Assembly (NCBI GenBank): GCA_018623275.1
Contig: JAAZVU010000002.1
Location: forward strand, 1 to 42,478
Direction of reading: 5' to 3'
Source of the DNA: Flavobacteriales bacterium
GTDB lineage: Bacteria; Bacteroidota; Bacteroidia; Flavobacteriales; Schleiferiaceae
Length of the DNA: 42,478 nt
This document shows, piece after piece, positions 18,848 through 27,824 of the stretch; position 1 is the first letter of the stretch; each line of letters starts with the position of its first letter. Both the position numbers and the translations under genes were made by a program. Under the pieces are notes generated by a model, which ran no database searches, was not told the origin of the DNA, and worked only from the letters and a program-made list of their open reading frames with translations.

Positions 18848-19861
18848 TTAATTACCTTCTTTTTGATCCAATTCCTGTTCAATGGCTTGAATCTCCTGTT
18901 CTGTGTATCGGGTTCTGGTTCCAAAAACGCTCACGTGGAGGTATTTGTTGGGGTTGTACTTAATGTCTAACAACAATCTATTCAGGTTGTTGGTAGCCTC
19001 TATGAGATTGGTATATACTTCGTCGTCAGTGATGAGTTTAGATGCAGAATTTTCACCGTTTTGAAGCTCAGCGAGCAATTGGTCAAATCTAGCTGTGATG
19101 CTTTCTACATTGTTTACGGTTTCAGTAAGACGCGCATTGGCCAATGAATCTGAGATGGCTTCGACGTTGGAGATGGTTTTGCTTATATCATCACCACGTG
19201 CTGCGAGTTCCTCACTCAGGCTTCTGAAATTTGTACTAATGGCGTCAAAGTTTTCCTTGTTTTCCGACAAATAATCACTGATCTCTGCAGCACTTTGCTG
19301 TACACTTTCAAAGGTCTTGTCGATGCTTTCGAAAGTTGATTTGAAGTTCTCGGAAGTTCGCTCATCCAAGAATCCTGATGCCAAGCCAATAACAGTATCA
19401 AGCGTCCCCAAGAGTTCTTCAGTTCTAGCCTTGATAGGAGCAAGTTGCATGTTCACTTCCTCAGTAAGGTCTCTCTCCGTATCTGCACGAAGCGTATCAC
19501 CACTCATTGCAAGAGGTTCTCCGTGTTGGGTGAATAAAGAAATGCTCTTTTCACCCATGATGCTTGAAGAGTAAATCTTTGCCACGGTATTCTTGGTTAC
19601 TGGAAAATCACCTGCGATTTTTAATTCGACCACCAATGACTGACTGCCGTCAGGCATGAATTTGATATCACTTACTTGACCGACTTTGAATCCATTTACA
19701 GTAACGGGATAGGTGGGTAGGAGCCCCTGTGTATTTTCATACACGACATAGAATTTGTCCTGCTTGGAGAAAACGTCCTCGCCCTTCATGTAATTGATTC
19801 CCCAATACAGGAGCAAAACGCTCAGCACTAGAGCAATTCCTATTTTAAATTCTGTCTTCAC
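18848..19861 (-). CDS. MCE/MlaD-family lipid transport protein
   Basis: 337 residues. A single N-terminal membrane anchor (about 7-24) is followed by the MCE domain (about 36-115; YVVYENTQGLLPTYPVTVNG), the ring-forming lipid-binding fold of MlaD. A long helical region (about 140-310) with coiled-coil character follows (TFESVQQSAAEISDYLSE). It should sit in the inner membrane facing the periplasm and carry phospholipids between membranes with an MlaEF-type ABC transporter, whose genes are not in this window. It is 30 bp downstream of the amidase gene and 3 bp upstream of the Fe-S membrane protein gene. The divergent lptD gene makes this a wider outer-membrane biogenesis locus. Confidence 0.92.
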   Translation of the reverse strand: MKTEFKIGIALVLSVLLLYWGINYMKGEDVFSKQDKFYVVYENTQGLLPTYPVTVNGFKVGQVSDIKFMPDGSQSLVVELKIAGDFPVTKNTVAKIYSSSIMGEKSISLFTQHGEPLAMSGDTLRADTERDLTEEVNMQLAPIKARTEELLGTLDTVIGLASGFLDERTSENFKSTFESIDKTFESVQQSAAEISDYLSENKENFDAISTNFRSLSEELAARGDDISKTISNVEAISDSLANARLTETVNNVESITARFDQLLAELQNGENSASKLITDDEVYTNLIEATNNLNRLLLDIKYNPNKYLHVSVFGTRTRYTEQEIQAIEQELDQKEGN

Positions 19862-19891
19862 AGGTCTATTCGTTTATGTTCCTAAGTTACG

Positions 19892-21106
19892 TTAAGGCGC
19901 AATTTTCTTGGCCTCTTTCACGTCAATTTTCTGCGATCCGTCAAAGGCAACCACATACGCGTCTGGGTAATGCGCTCTGGCGGTTGCCTTTAAGGCCTCT
20001 GCTTCCTTATACGAGGCCACTTTCCCGTAGTAGTATTTGTACAAACCGTAGACATCTGTTCTATAAACGTCAGTTAAACCCATAAAATTTTCTGGCAGTA
20101 GAGGTAAATCGTTTCGACTAACTGCAATTTGTACGCTGTAATAGATGGTGTTCAAGGGAGCTGGGGCCAATTCAACCTTGTCCACAACTTCGGCCTTAGT
20201 TCCCTGTTCAGGTGCCGATTTCGGCGCTTCGGCAGGAGTTTGCCCCACTTCGTCCAAGGTCTTGTCTAGAAGGCTTTCCTCACGCAATATAGCGTCCCTG
20301 CTTTCACGCTTGAATTTATAGGACTTTACCGCGCGGTAAATGGCGCTGGCCAACAATTCTTTCCCGCGAGCACTCTGCAAGAAATCTTCCTCCCCTGGAT
20401 TGGTTAAGAACCCTAATTCTACCAAGACTGCCGGCATAGTTGAGCCGCGCAATACGGCAAGAGGTTGTTGCTTTACTCCTCGATTACGACGCTTGACACG
20501 GTTTTGGAATTGGTTTTGTATTTCATCTGCGATACTGATGCTTTGCTCCAAAAAGGCATCTTGGTAGGCACGCAGAGCGATGACCGCCGCAGGGTTAGAG
20601 GCATCAAGCTTTTCATAATTGCTCTCCCAATTGTCCTCGAGCAATCTTGCAGCATTTTCGAGCTGCGCAGTCTTATTCAATCGCTGATCACGCTCACCCA
20701 TCCCTAATACGAAGCTCTCCGTCCCGTAAGCGGATTTGCTGTCGTTGGCATTGCAATGAATGGAGATGAAAAGGTCAGCATTAGCTCTATTGGCAATAAC
20801 TGTACGCTGATAAAGCTCGACAAACTCTTTGTCATTTCGGGTAAGAATGGCTTTTGTATCTGGTAAGTATTGCTCAATGTATTGTTTTACCAAAAGGCTG
20901 ACATCGTAGCTTACATCTTTCTCGCGGTCCTTGTACCTTCCTGTTCCAAGGTTGCCGGGATCTTTCCCTCCATGACCAGGGTCAATGACTATGATATTCA
21001 CTCCCTCATCCTCTTGGGCAAAAGGTCTAGGATTAAAGGCAGCAGTAACCGTCATAATGAGGGCAAGAGCAGCTACGCGTATTCCTTTATAACTTCCTGT
21101 ATTCAT
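19892..21106 (-). CDS. N-acetylmuramoyl-L-alanine amidase with C-terminal SPOR-like region
   Basis: 404 residues. A signal peptide spans about 1-30. The Amidase_3 domain runs from about 36 to 265. The zinc ligands are His45 (DPGHGGKDPG), Glu62 (DREKDV) and His117 (SIHCNAN), and the catalytic Glu is Glu230 (VELGFLTN). After a low-complexity linker (about 280-315), residues 320-395 resemble a SPOR-type peptidoglycan-binding domain (YYSVQIAVSRND, YYYGKVASYKEAEAL). The enzyme cleaves the amide bond between muramic acid and the stem peptide, typically for cell separation. It is the first gene of the minus-strand run that continues into the MCE protein, and it is divergent from lptD with about 60 bp between them. 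Confidence 0.95.
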   Translation of the reverse strand: MNTGSYKGIRVAALALIMTVTAAFNPRPFAQEDEGVNIIVIDPGHGGKDPGNLGTGRYKDREKDVSYDVSLLVKQYIEQYLPDTKAILTRNDKEFVELYQRTVIANRANADLFISIHCNANDSKSAYGTESFVLGMGERDQRLNKTAQLENAARLLEDNWESNYEKLDASNPAAVIALRAYQDAFLEQSISIADEIQNQFQNRVKRRNRGVKQQPLAVLRGSTMPAVLVELGFLTNPGEEDFLQSARGKELLASAIYRAVKSYKFKRESRDAILREESLLDKTLDEVGQTPAEAPKSAPEQGTKAEVVDKVELAPAPLNTIYYSVQIAVSRNDLPLLPENFMGLTDVYRTDVYGLYKYYYGKVASYKEAEALKATARAHYPDAYVVAFDGSQKIDVKEAKKIAP

Positions 21107-21130
21107 ACCAACTGAGACGATTGTTCGTTT

Positions 21131-21138
21131 TACCTTTG
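21131..21138 (+). promoter_or_regulatory. Predicted -7 promoter box for lptD
   Basis: TACCTTTG is an exact TAnnTTTG match, giving a start near 21144 and a leader of about 22 nt to the GTG at 21167. No convincing -33 element. On the opposite strand a TAATTTG (near 21150-21156) may serve the amidase gene, but it is one base shorter than consensus. Confidence 0.5.
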
Positions 21139-21166
21139 AATCTTACAATGCAAATTACATACCTGC

Positions 21167-23716
21167 GTGGTTAACAGGCTTACGATTCTGCTTTTTTTGC
21201 TCACATGTTGTGCACCATACACGGGTCTAGCGCAGGACCGACCTATTGCATACACAGCCGAGGATTCCATCGTTAGCAACACTGAAGAAGGAACGGTAGA
21301 ATTGTACAACAACGTTCACATCACTTTCGGAGAAACTAAGCTTCAAGCGGGCTACGCCAAGATTTATTGGAAAGACCAATTAGTAGAGGCCAAGGGCTAC
21401 AAACTTCCTTCAGGTGAAATGTCGCAACAACCTGTTTTTGAGGAAGGTGGAAAGACTTTTTATCTGAGTGAGATTCGGTACAATTGGTCCACGGAAAAAG
21501 CGAAGATCAAAGCACTGCTTACCCAGGAAGGGCAGAATTTCTTAAACGGTGATGCCGTTAAAAAAGTCGATTCTAATACGCTCTACATGGCCGGTACGGG
21601 TTTTACTACCTGTTCACATGAGCAGCCGCACTTCCAGATCAAAACTGGCAAGAGCAAGGTGGTGATGGGTGAGCGCATCATTACAGGTCCTGCACATTTT
21701 GAATTTTTCGACATACCAACCCCTTTGGTCATTCCTTACGGCTATTTTCCAACCAATATTGAGAAACCGGACATCTCAGGGTTGTTAATGCCGTCTTTTC
21801 AAAACTCACCGACGCAAGGTCTTGGTATAGTTAACGGTGGTTGGTACTTCCCAATCAACGATTACATGAATCTTGAATTGCGTGGGGACATCTACTTGCG
21901 CGGGTCTTGGGCCTTGAATGCAACCACTAACTACAAGCGCCGTTACAAATACTCGGGAAATTTTAGCTACAGTTTTAGGAATGTAAAGCAAGGATTGAAA
22001 ATTTACGAGCCCTTCGGCCGCTACTCTCAGACCAACAACTTTAGCATCAAATGGTCGCACACACAGGATCCAAAAGCGCACCCAACACGCAAGTTTAATG
22101 CCCGCATTAACCTGCAAAACCCAAATTTCTTCAAGAATGCCGCGAATGCTGAGGATTTGATGAACGGAACGATGACCACTACGAATAACACGATGAATTC
22201 GAGCATCACCTACAACCAGAAATTGGGCCGTGCGAATTTAACCGTGAGTGGAAATCACAGTCAAAACAATGGTACACAGAGCTTTACTACCAATCTTCCA
22301 AAGGCATCGTTGAATGTTCCTCGATTCTTTCCATTGAAAACCAACGATGGAAAGAGCCAGTGGTACGATAAACTAGGGATGAACTACAGTTCTGTGGCGG
22401 AAGGTCGAATCAAAGGAAATTTGGGAACCATAGCCACCGATCTTGACAGTACCGCCGGTTACGACTTTAGCGATGTCTTGCGTGAATATGGGCAATATGG
22501 CGTCAAACACACCACAAGCCTGAGCACTAACGGTAAAATTCTGAAGTACATCACCTTCAACCCAAGTGCGAACTACACAGAGCGTTGGTACTTCCAGCAA
22601 TACGATTATGCTTTCGATAGCACCCTGAATAAGGCATCAGTTGTGGATACTTTAAACGGATTTAGAGCAGTGAGAGATTTCGGTGTGAGTGCTTCTATGA
22701 ACACCAAGATTTATGGAACCTTTTTAATTTCTAAAGGACCCATCAAAGCGGTTCGACACATGATCACGCCGCGTGCAAGTTTGAACTATCGACCGGATTT
22801 CGGCGATCCATTCTGGGGCTACTATCAAAACTTCGTTGATACCTTAGGCAACCAACTCTATTACAATCGATATACAGGATTCCTATATGGTTCTCCAGGT
22901 CGAGGCTCGAACGGTTCGATCTCCTTTAATTTGGACAACAACGTCGAGGCCAAGATGGTCGCACGTGGCGATACCACTGGGGAGTTAACCAAGGTGAAGC
23001 TCCTCGAGCGCTTTAACTTCAGCACCAACTACAATCTTGCGGCTCAAGACGGCTACAATTGGAACATTCTTCGCTTGACTGCGCAGAGTTCCTTGTTCAA
23101 CAAGAAGCTCCGTTTGAGTTATCAGGGGCAGTTTGACCCCTACAGTTACACCGAGGAAGGGGATAGGCAGCCAATTTTAGCGGCAAGAGAAGGACAAGGA
23201 CTTTTCATACACAGAACTTCCCAATTCTCTGCGAGCACCTCGCTGCGAAGCAATCGGGACAAGAGCAGAGATGCGGTCATGCCCGAGCAACGCGGCGGCA
23301 GTTTCACCCAAGGCGATATCGACTATTACCGCTACGACGGCTTAGTGCCATTGCGCCAAGATTGGGACATCAGGTTAAACTACGATGTACGCTTCATTAC
23401 TCAAGTAGAGGCGGGTGAAGAGGGTAGTGGACGTCCGATGCTGGTAAACGAATTTGCCGCCCACTCGCTAAGCATGTCTGGAAGCTATCGTCCAACAGAC
23501 AACTGGAGCATCAATTATAGAACGGGTATCGATTTCGCTGAGCGCAGTATCGCCTTTACCAACATCAATGCCGTTCGGGATTTGCACTGTTGGGAAATGC
23601 GCTTCACTTGGGTTCCCTTCGGAACTACACGCTCCTACATGGTAGGTATCAATCTCAAAAACCAACAATTCCGCCAGGTAAAAGCCCAGCGTCGCCGTAC
23701 AGCTATAGACTTTTAA
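21167..23716 (+). CDS. lptD: LPS-assembly outer-membrane protein LptD
   Basis: 849 residues with a GTG start (MVNRLTILLFLLTCCAPYTGLAQ signal peptide). The N-terminal OstA-like jelly roll (about 30-190; VELYNNVHITFGETKLQAGYAKIYW) takes LPS from the periplasmic bridge. The rest is a large beta-barrel with alternating aromatic strands, including the family segment FEFFDIPTPLVIPYGYFP. It inserts lipopolysaccharide into the outer leaflet together with the LptE lipoprotein, which I do not see here. No ATG in frame gives a better signal peptide; a -7 box lies 28 bp upstream of the GTG, supporting this start. It overlaps the end of the convergent glutamine amidotransferase gene by 4 nt. The amidase and MCE genes diverge from it, forming an envelope-assembly locus. 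Confidence 0.93.
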   Translation: MVNRLTILLFLLTCCAPYTGLAQDRPIAYTAEDSIVSNTEEGTVELYNNVHITFGETKLQAGYAKIYWKDQLVEAKGYKLPSGEMSQQPVFEEGGKTFYLSEIRYNWSTEKAKIKALLTQEGQNFLNGDAVKKVDSNTLYMAGTGFTTCSHEQPHFQIKTGKSKVVMGERIITGPAHFEFFDIPTPLVIPYGYFPTNIEKPDISGLLMPSFQNSPTQGLGIVNGGWYFPINDYMNLELRGDIYLRGSWALNATTNYKRRYKYSGNFSYSFRNVKQGLKIYEPFGRYSQTNNFSIKWSHTQDPKAHPTRKFNARINLQNPNFFKNAANAEDLMNGTMTTTNNTMNSSITYNQKLGRANLTVSGNHSQNNGTQSFTTNLPKASLNVPRFFPLKTNDGKSQWYDKLGMNYSSVAEGRIKGNLGTIATDLDSTAGYDFSDVLREYGQYGVKHTTSLSTNGKILKYITFNPSANYTERWYFQQYDYAFDSTLNKASVVDTLNGFRAVRDFGVSASMNTKIYGTFLISKGPIKAVRHMITPRASLNYRPDFGDPFWGYYQNFVDTLGNQLYYNRYTGFLYGSPGRGSNGSISFNLDNNVEAKMVARGDTTGELTKVKLLERFNFSTNYNLAAQDGYNWNILRLTAQSSLFNKKLRLSYQGQFDPYSYTEEGDRQPILAAREGQGLFIHRTSQFSASTSLRSNRDKSRDAVMPEQRGGSFTQGDIDYYRYDGLVPLRQDWDIRLNYDVRFITQVEAGEEGSGRPMLVNEFAAHSLSMSGSYRPTDNWSINYRTGIDFAERSIAFTNINAVRDLHCWEMRFTWVPFGTTRSYMVGINLKNQQFRQVKAQRRRTAIDF

Positions 23717-24279
23717 CGGAGCGAATTCACCCAGTTTTCCATCATTTTAAAGCCCTCGACAGTCAAGATGCTCTCGGGATGGTACTGCATGGCATAGGCT
23801 TGCTTCTCTTTGTTCTCCATGACCATGGGTGCTGAATCTTCCATCGCAGTTGCGCAGACGCTCCAATCAGAAGGCAAGCCCTCTGCAACCACTGCCCAGC
23901 TATGATATAGCCCAACAGTCACATCCTGAACACCATCCAACAGCAGACTTTCCCTAACATCCTTCAGTTCGGTGGTTCTGCCGTGCATTACGCCGTCTCT
24001 GTTGTAGAGCTTTGCACCTGAATGCTCAGCCAAGGCTTGCATGCCCAGGCAAATGCCAAGAATGGGCATCTTACCGTAAGCCTTAGTAATGATATCCATG
24101 AGTTGACCACTTTCTTCAGGCAAACCCGGTCCAGGGCTTAAGACCAAAGCGTCAAAACTTTGCAGAGAAGGAATTTTATCATCGTTACGTACCACTACAA
24201 CTTCCACATCCATTTTCTCCAAGTAATGGACCAGGTTGTAGGTAAAACTGTCGTAATTATCAATGAGTAGGACCTTCAT
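23713..24279 (-). CDS. Class I glutamine amidotransferase, anthranilate/aminodeoxychorismate synthase component II
   Basis: 188 residues beginning MKVLLIDNYDSFTYNLVHYL. Catalytic Cys77 (GICLGMQ), and His167 and Glu169 (QYHPES), are all present. It releases ammonia from glutamine for a partner chorismate-using synthase, either TrpE (tryptophan) or PabB (folate). No partner gene is adjacent, and in many bacteria one such subunit serves both, so TrpG and PabA cannot be separated here. The frame is open for 71 more codons upstream, but that part overlaps ridA and lacks family similarity. It is divergent from ridA (43 bp apart) and its 3' end overlaps lptD by 4 nt. Confidence 0.93.
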   Translation of the reverse strand: MKVLLIDNYDSFTYNLVHYLEKMDVEVVVVRNDDKIPSLQSFDALVLSPGPGLPEESGQLMDIITKAYGKMPILGICLGMQALAEHSGAKLYNRDGVMHGRTTELKDVRESLLLDGVQDVTVGLYHSWAVVAEGLPSDWSVCATAMEDSAPMVMENKEKQAYAMQYHPESILTVEGFKMMENWVNSLR

Positions 24280-24322
24280 AGTGCAAATATGAGCTAAATT
24301 GAATTCTGAATAGATCAGAGTT

Positions 24323-24706
24323 ATGAAAAAAGCAATAGAAGGTAAGGGACTTGCTCCCGCTATTGGGCCGTATAGTGCCGGTGTAGAAGTTGGAAACATG
24401 ATTTTCACTTCTGGGCAAATTGCCATGGATCCACACACAGGCGAGCTGGAATTAAATAGTATTGAGCAAGAGACTGAACGGGTCATGTGCAATCTTCAGG
24501 CGGTCCTGCTGGCAGCGGGGTCCGATTTCAATAATGTCGTTAAGACCTCTATTTTCTTGAGCAGCATGGATCATTTTCCAAAGGTGAACGAGGTTTATGC
24601 GCGTCATTTTAGCCCGCCATACCCTGCAAGAGAGACGGTCGCGGTAAAAACTTTGCCTAAAAATGTGAATGTGGAGATATCCTGCATTGCAGTCCGTAAG
24701 AGTTAA
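24323..24706 (+). CDS. ridA: RidA-family enamine/imine deaminase
   Basis: A 127-residue trimeric cytoplasmic protein of the Rid (YjgF) family that hydrolyses reactive 2-aminoacrylate-type enamines made by PLP enzymes such as threonine dehydratase. The substrate-binding Arg103 lies in PARETVAV and Glu118 in NVEISCIA; the N-terminal IGPYSAG and FTSGQIAMDP segments are typical. The length is standard. It is divergent from the glutamine amidotransferase gene and 44 bp upstream of lpdA. A shared transcript with lpdA is possible but not shown. Confidence 0.96.
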   Translation: MKKAIEGKGLAPAIGPYSAGVEVGNMIFTSGQIAMDPHTGELELNSIEQETERVMCNLQAVLLAAGSDFNNVVKTSIFLSSMDHFPKVNEVYARHFSPPYPARETVAVKTLPKNVNVEISCIAVRKS

Positions 24707-24750
24707 GGAATTGGGTATTAAATTGCACCCTCATTTTAAACACATCAGAA

Positions 24751-26139
24751 ATGGATTTTGACGTAATTGTAGTGGGCTCAGGTCCGGGTGGTTATGTAAC
24801 CGCAATTCGTGCATCGCAGTTGGGATTGAAGACCGCTGTAGTCGAAAAAGAAAATCTAGGAGGCGTTTGTCTTAACTGGGGTTGTATCCCTACAAAAGCT
24901 CTGCTGAAGAGTGCTCAAGTTTTTGAATACGTGAAGCACGCAGAAGACTTTGGTATTAAGGTAAGCGAATACGACAAGGATTTCAACGCTGTAGTAAACC
25001 GTTCACGTCAGGTGGCTAACGGTATGAGCGGCGGTGTCCAATTCTTGATGAAGAAAAACAAAATCACAGTTATCGACGGTTTCGGTAAAGTACAGCCAGG
25101 AAAGAAAGTGGCAGTAACTGCTGAGGACGGTAAAGAGACTGTTTATTCTGCGAACCACATCATCATCGCTACCGGTGCTCGTTCGCGCGAGCTTCCATCA
25201 TTGCCGCAAGACGGTAAGAAAATCATTGGTTACCGTCAAGCGATGACTTTGGACAAACAGCCAGAGAAATTGGTGGTAGTAGGTTCAGGTGCCATCGGTA
25301 TTGAGTTTGCGTACTTCTACAACAGTATGGGAACTGATGTAACCGTAGTAGAGTACTTGCCTAACATCGTCCCATTGGAAGACGAAGAAGTGAGCAAGCA
25401 ACTCGAACGCACCTTTAAGAAGAGCGGCATTAAAGTAATGACGAGCTCAGAGGTAACTGGTGTTGATACTTCAGGAGAGGGCTGTAAGGTCACTGTGAAA
25501 ACGAAAAAAGGCGAAGAAGTACTCGACGCTGATATCGTTCTTTCTGCCGTAGGTATTGCACCAAACGTAGAAGGTATTGGTCTAGAGGATGTTGGTATCG
25601 CAACAGATCGCGGTCGTGTGATGGTCAACGACTACTACCAAACTACAGTTCCTGGATACTACGCTATCGGTGATATCGTAAAGGGTCCAGCTTTGGCACA
25701 CGTTGCTTCTGCTGAAGGAATCCTTTGTGTAGAGAAAATCGCGGGTCACAATGTAGAGCCACTAGATTACGGCAACATCCCAGGATGTACATACTGTTTC
25801 CCTGAAGTTGCTTCAGTGGGTATGACTGAGAAGGCGGCCAAAGAAGCTGGTTACGATCTTAAAGTAGGTAAGTTCCCATTCTCTGCTTCAGGTAAGGCAT
25901 CTGCTTCAGGCCACAAAGACGGTTTCATCAAAGTAATCTTTGACGCGAAATACGGTGAATTGCTAGGTGCACACATGATCGGTTCAAACGTAACTGAAAT
26001 GATTGCTGAAGCAGTACTCGCGCGCAAGCTCGAGACTACGGGTCACGAAATCTTGAAGGCTGTTCACCCACACCCAACCCTCAGTGAGGCGTTTATGGAG
26101 GCAACAGCTGCAGCTTACGACGAGGTCATCCACTTGTAA
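24751..26139 (+). CDS. lpdA: Dihydrolipoyl dehydrogenase (E3)
   Basis: A 462-residue flavoprotein that reoxidises dihydrolipoamide of the pyruvate, 2-oxoglutarate and branched-chain 2-oxoacid dehydrogenases and of the glycine cleavage system, passing electrons to NAD+. It has FAD motif GSGPGG, the redox-active disulfide GGVCLNWGC, NAD motif VVVGSGAIGIE, FAD motif YYAIGDI, and the C-terminal HPHPTLSE with the catalytic His-Glu pair. Codon use appears biased toward a small set (GGT, CGT, AAC), as in highly expressed genes. A strong terminator follows. No E1 or E2 gene is adjacent, so this is probably the shared E3. Confidence 0.98.
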   Translation: MDFDVIVVGSGPGGYVTAIRASQLGLKTAVVEKENLGGVCLNWGCIPTKALLKSAQVFEYVKHAEDFGIKVSEYDKDFNAVVNRSRQVANGMSGGVQFLMKKNKITVIDGFGKVQPGKKVAVTAEDGKETVYSANHIIIATGARSRELPSLPQDGKKIIGYRQAMTLDKQPEKLVVVGSGAIGIEFAYFYNSMGTDVTVVEYLPNIVPLEDEEVSKQLERTFKKSGIKVMTSSEVTGVDTSGEGCKVTVKTKKGEEVLDADIVLSAVGIAPNVEGIGLEDVGIATDRGRVMVNDYYQTTVPGYYAIGDIVKGPALAHVASAEGILCVEKIAGHNVEPLDYGNIPGCTYCFPEVASVGMTEKAAKEAGYDLKVGKFPFSASGKASASGHKDGFIKVIFDAKYGELLGAHMIGSNVTEMIAEAVLARKLETTGHEILKAVHPHPTLSEAFMEATAAAYDEVIHL

Positions 26140-26160
26140 GAAAAGACGTTAAATAGTTTC

Positions 26161-26192
26161 AAACCGCCCCAACCTTGGGGCGGTTTTTTTGT
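26161..26192 (+). terminator. Intrinsic terminator after lpdA
   Basis: A 10-bp stem AAACCGCCCC (26161-26170) with GGGGCGGTTT (26177-26186), extendable by two A-T pairs, is followed by a seven-T run. It lies 21 bp past the lpdA stop and ends only about 12 bp before the start of the ABC ATPase gene. Confidence 0.93.
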
Positions 26193-26203
26193 TACTTCCC
26201 CAT

Positions 26204-27100
26204 ATGGCACAACCACTCTTAGAATTCCAAGAATTGCGCTTTGCGTACGATGAGCTAAAATTTGATTTTGGTAACGCTTCTATTGCTCCTGGGGAGATTG
26301 TAGTGATTGTCGGTCCTTCGGGTGCTGGAAAGAGCACTTTGATGCGTCTTCTGCGCGGAGAACTGGATCCGGGAGAAGGAAAGGTGATCATTGCAGGAAA
26401 GGAAGTAGAAACGCGCAAGAAACGCTTGGTACTTGACGAGACGAAGGCGGGTTGGGTACCACAGCTCGACGATTTACAGAGCATGCTCAGTCTCGAAGAC
26501 AATATCGGTCATCATATTCTTAGAATGGACCCTGAGGACAAGCAGGCACGTGTAGAAGAGCTTAAAGCAGCCATGCATTTACAAGCCTACAGCGGTCAAA
26601 AGGCGAGAACCCTTAGCGGCGGTCAGCGTCAGCGTGTAAGTATTGCTAAGGCAATGGCAGGAAGTCCACCGGTACTATTGATGGACGAGAGTTTAGCGCA
26701 GCTTGATTTGAGGACGAAGTCGCTCATTTTGATGGACTTCAAAGCTATGATTAAGCGAGAGCGCTGTGCGGCGCTTTTAGTTTTGCACGACCCCGCGGAT
26801 GCACTCTTTGTGGCTGATACCCTTTGGGTTATCCGTGGCGGAAAATTGGTACAGCAGGGTAGACCCAATGAAATCATTGCAGAACCTATTCATCACGAGA
26901 TTGCGGGCTTGTTCGATTACATTAATGTAGTTCCAAAGGACGTTGATTTACCAGGTAACTGGCGCGACAATGGCGATCAGAAGTGGTGTTATGCGCACGA
27001 ATTGCCGGAATTGGACACAGAGATTGTAGAGACTATTCCATTGCCAAAAGGGCAGATGCGCATCTATAACTATCAAGGACACCGACTTATTTCTAAATAG
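26204..27100 (+). CDS. Orphan ABC-type ATPase with C-terminal extension
   Basis: 298 residues. Walker A is GPSGAGKST (37-45), signature LSGGQ (137-141), Walker B VLLMDE (157-162) and the switch His195 (LVLHDP). The ABC core ends near residue 225 and is followed by about 70 residues (from LFDYINVVPKD to YNYQGHRLISK) that resemble no domain I can name and might be a regulatory tail. The ABC sequence is closest to importer ATPases of the metal/anion/polyamine type. No permease or binding-protein gene is next to it, so the substrate is unknown. The ATG at 26204 gives a standard N terminus; upstream codons run into the lpdA terminator. The gene lies between terminators on both sides, so it should have its own promoter overlapping the lpdA terminator, but none is obvious. 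Confidence 0.9.
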   Translation: MAQPLLEFQELRFAYDELKFDFGNASIAPGEIVVIVGPSGAGKSTLMRLLRGELDPGEGKVIIAGKEVETRKKRLVLDETKAGWVPQLDDLQSMLSLEDNIGHHILRMDPEDKQARVEELKAAMHLQAYSGQKARTLSGGQRQRVSIAKAMAGSPPVLLMDESLAQLDLRTKSLILMDFKAMIKRERCAALLVLHDPADALFVADTLWVIRGGKLVQQGRPNEIIAEPIHHEIAGLFDYINVVPKDVDLPGNWRDNGDQKWCYAHELPELDTEIVETIPLPKGQMRIYNYQGHRLISK

Positions 27101-27113
27101 ACTCTAGAAAAGT

Positions 27114-27147
27114 AAAACGCCCCGCTCCAAAGGAACGAGGCGTTTTT
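27114..27147. terminator. Bidirectional terminator between the ABC ATPase gene and rplT
   Basis: The stem AAAACGCC (27114-27121) pairs with GGCGTTTT (27139-27146), continuing after a mismatch through CCGCTCC/GGAACG with an AAA loop. T-runs occur at the 3' side on both strands. It serves the plus-strand ABC gene and the minus-strand ribosomal operon that ends at 27167. Confidence 0.85.
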
Positions 27148-27166
27148 AAGTTAACTCCAAAGATTA

Positions 27167-27511
27167 TTACTTCACCTTATCTACGATCGCTTTGAACGCT
27201 TCAGGGTGGTTCATGGCTAAATCCGCCAAAACCTTACGGTTCAATTCAATGTTCGCTTTTTTCACCTTACCCATGAATTGTGAGTAAGACATACCGTGCA
27301 TACGTGCACCAGCGTTAATACGCTGAATCCACAATGCGCGGAATGTGCGTTTTTTGTTTTTACGGTCGCGGTAAGCGTACTGAAGACCTTTCTCAACAGC
27401 ATTCTTTGCTACCGTCCAAACGTTTTTGCGACGACCAAAGTACCCTTTGGCGTGCTTCATCAATTTTTTTCTGCGCTCTCTAGAAGCTACAGCATTTACT
27501 GAACGTGGCAT
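27167..27511 (-). CDS. rplT: Large ribosomal subunit protein bL20
   Basis: 114 residues, the usual length. The basic N terminus [19 protein letters not shown] and the conserved [14 protein letters not shown] segment identify L20, an early 23S rRNA-binding assembly protein. It is the last gene of the thrS-infC-rpmI-rplT operon, 86 bp after rpmI, and is followed by the shared terminator. In E. coli L20 represses this operon; no such control site is evident here. Confidence 0.99.
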   Translation of the reverse strand: MPRSVNAVASRERRKKLMKHAKGYFGRRKNVWTVAKNAVEKGLQYAYRDRKNKKRTFRALWIQRINAGARMHGMSYSQFMGKVKKANIELNRKVLADLAMNHPEAFKAIVDKVK

Positions 27512-27597
27512 AATTGTTTAATTTTTTGTGAGCGGTACTTCCACTATTTCAAGAAGGTTTAGTTACCGAGCACAGGGTTATTAACTAACTCAGGGAA

Positions 27598-27795
27598 TTA
27601 CTTCATTCCCAATTGATTCTTGATGTTTTTCTCATCAGAATCAGAAACCAAACCAGATTTCGTCAAACGACGCTTCTGATCAGTTGCTTTCTTTGTCAAG
27701 ATGTGTGACTTGAAAGCGTGCTTTCTTTTGATCTTACCAGAACCTGTCAGCTTAAAACGCTTCTTTGCACTGGATTTAGTTTTCATCTTTGGCAT
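27598..27795 (-). CDS. rpmI: Large ribosomal subunit protein bL35
   Basis: 65 residues starting [20 protein letters not shown], the typical L35 opening, rich in Lys/Arg throughout. It sits between infC and rplT in the classical order, 29 bp after infC. It is a structural component of the 50S subunit. Confidence 0.99.
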   Translation of the reverse strand: MPKMKTKSSAKKRFKLTGSGKIKRKHAFKSHILTKKATDQKRRLTKSGLVSDSDEKNIKNQLGMK

Positions 27796-27824
27796 GATTC
27801 AACTGTATTTATTTGGAGTAACTT

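Noticed and set aside
24280-24492. 71-codon extension of the glutamine amidotransferase over ridA
   Set aside because: ridA is a clear gene on the other strand, and the amidotransferase fold begins at MKVLLIDNYDSFTYN.
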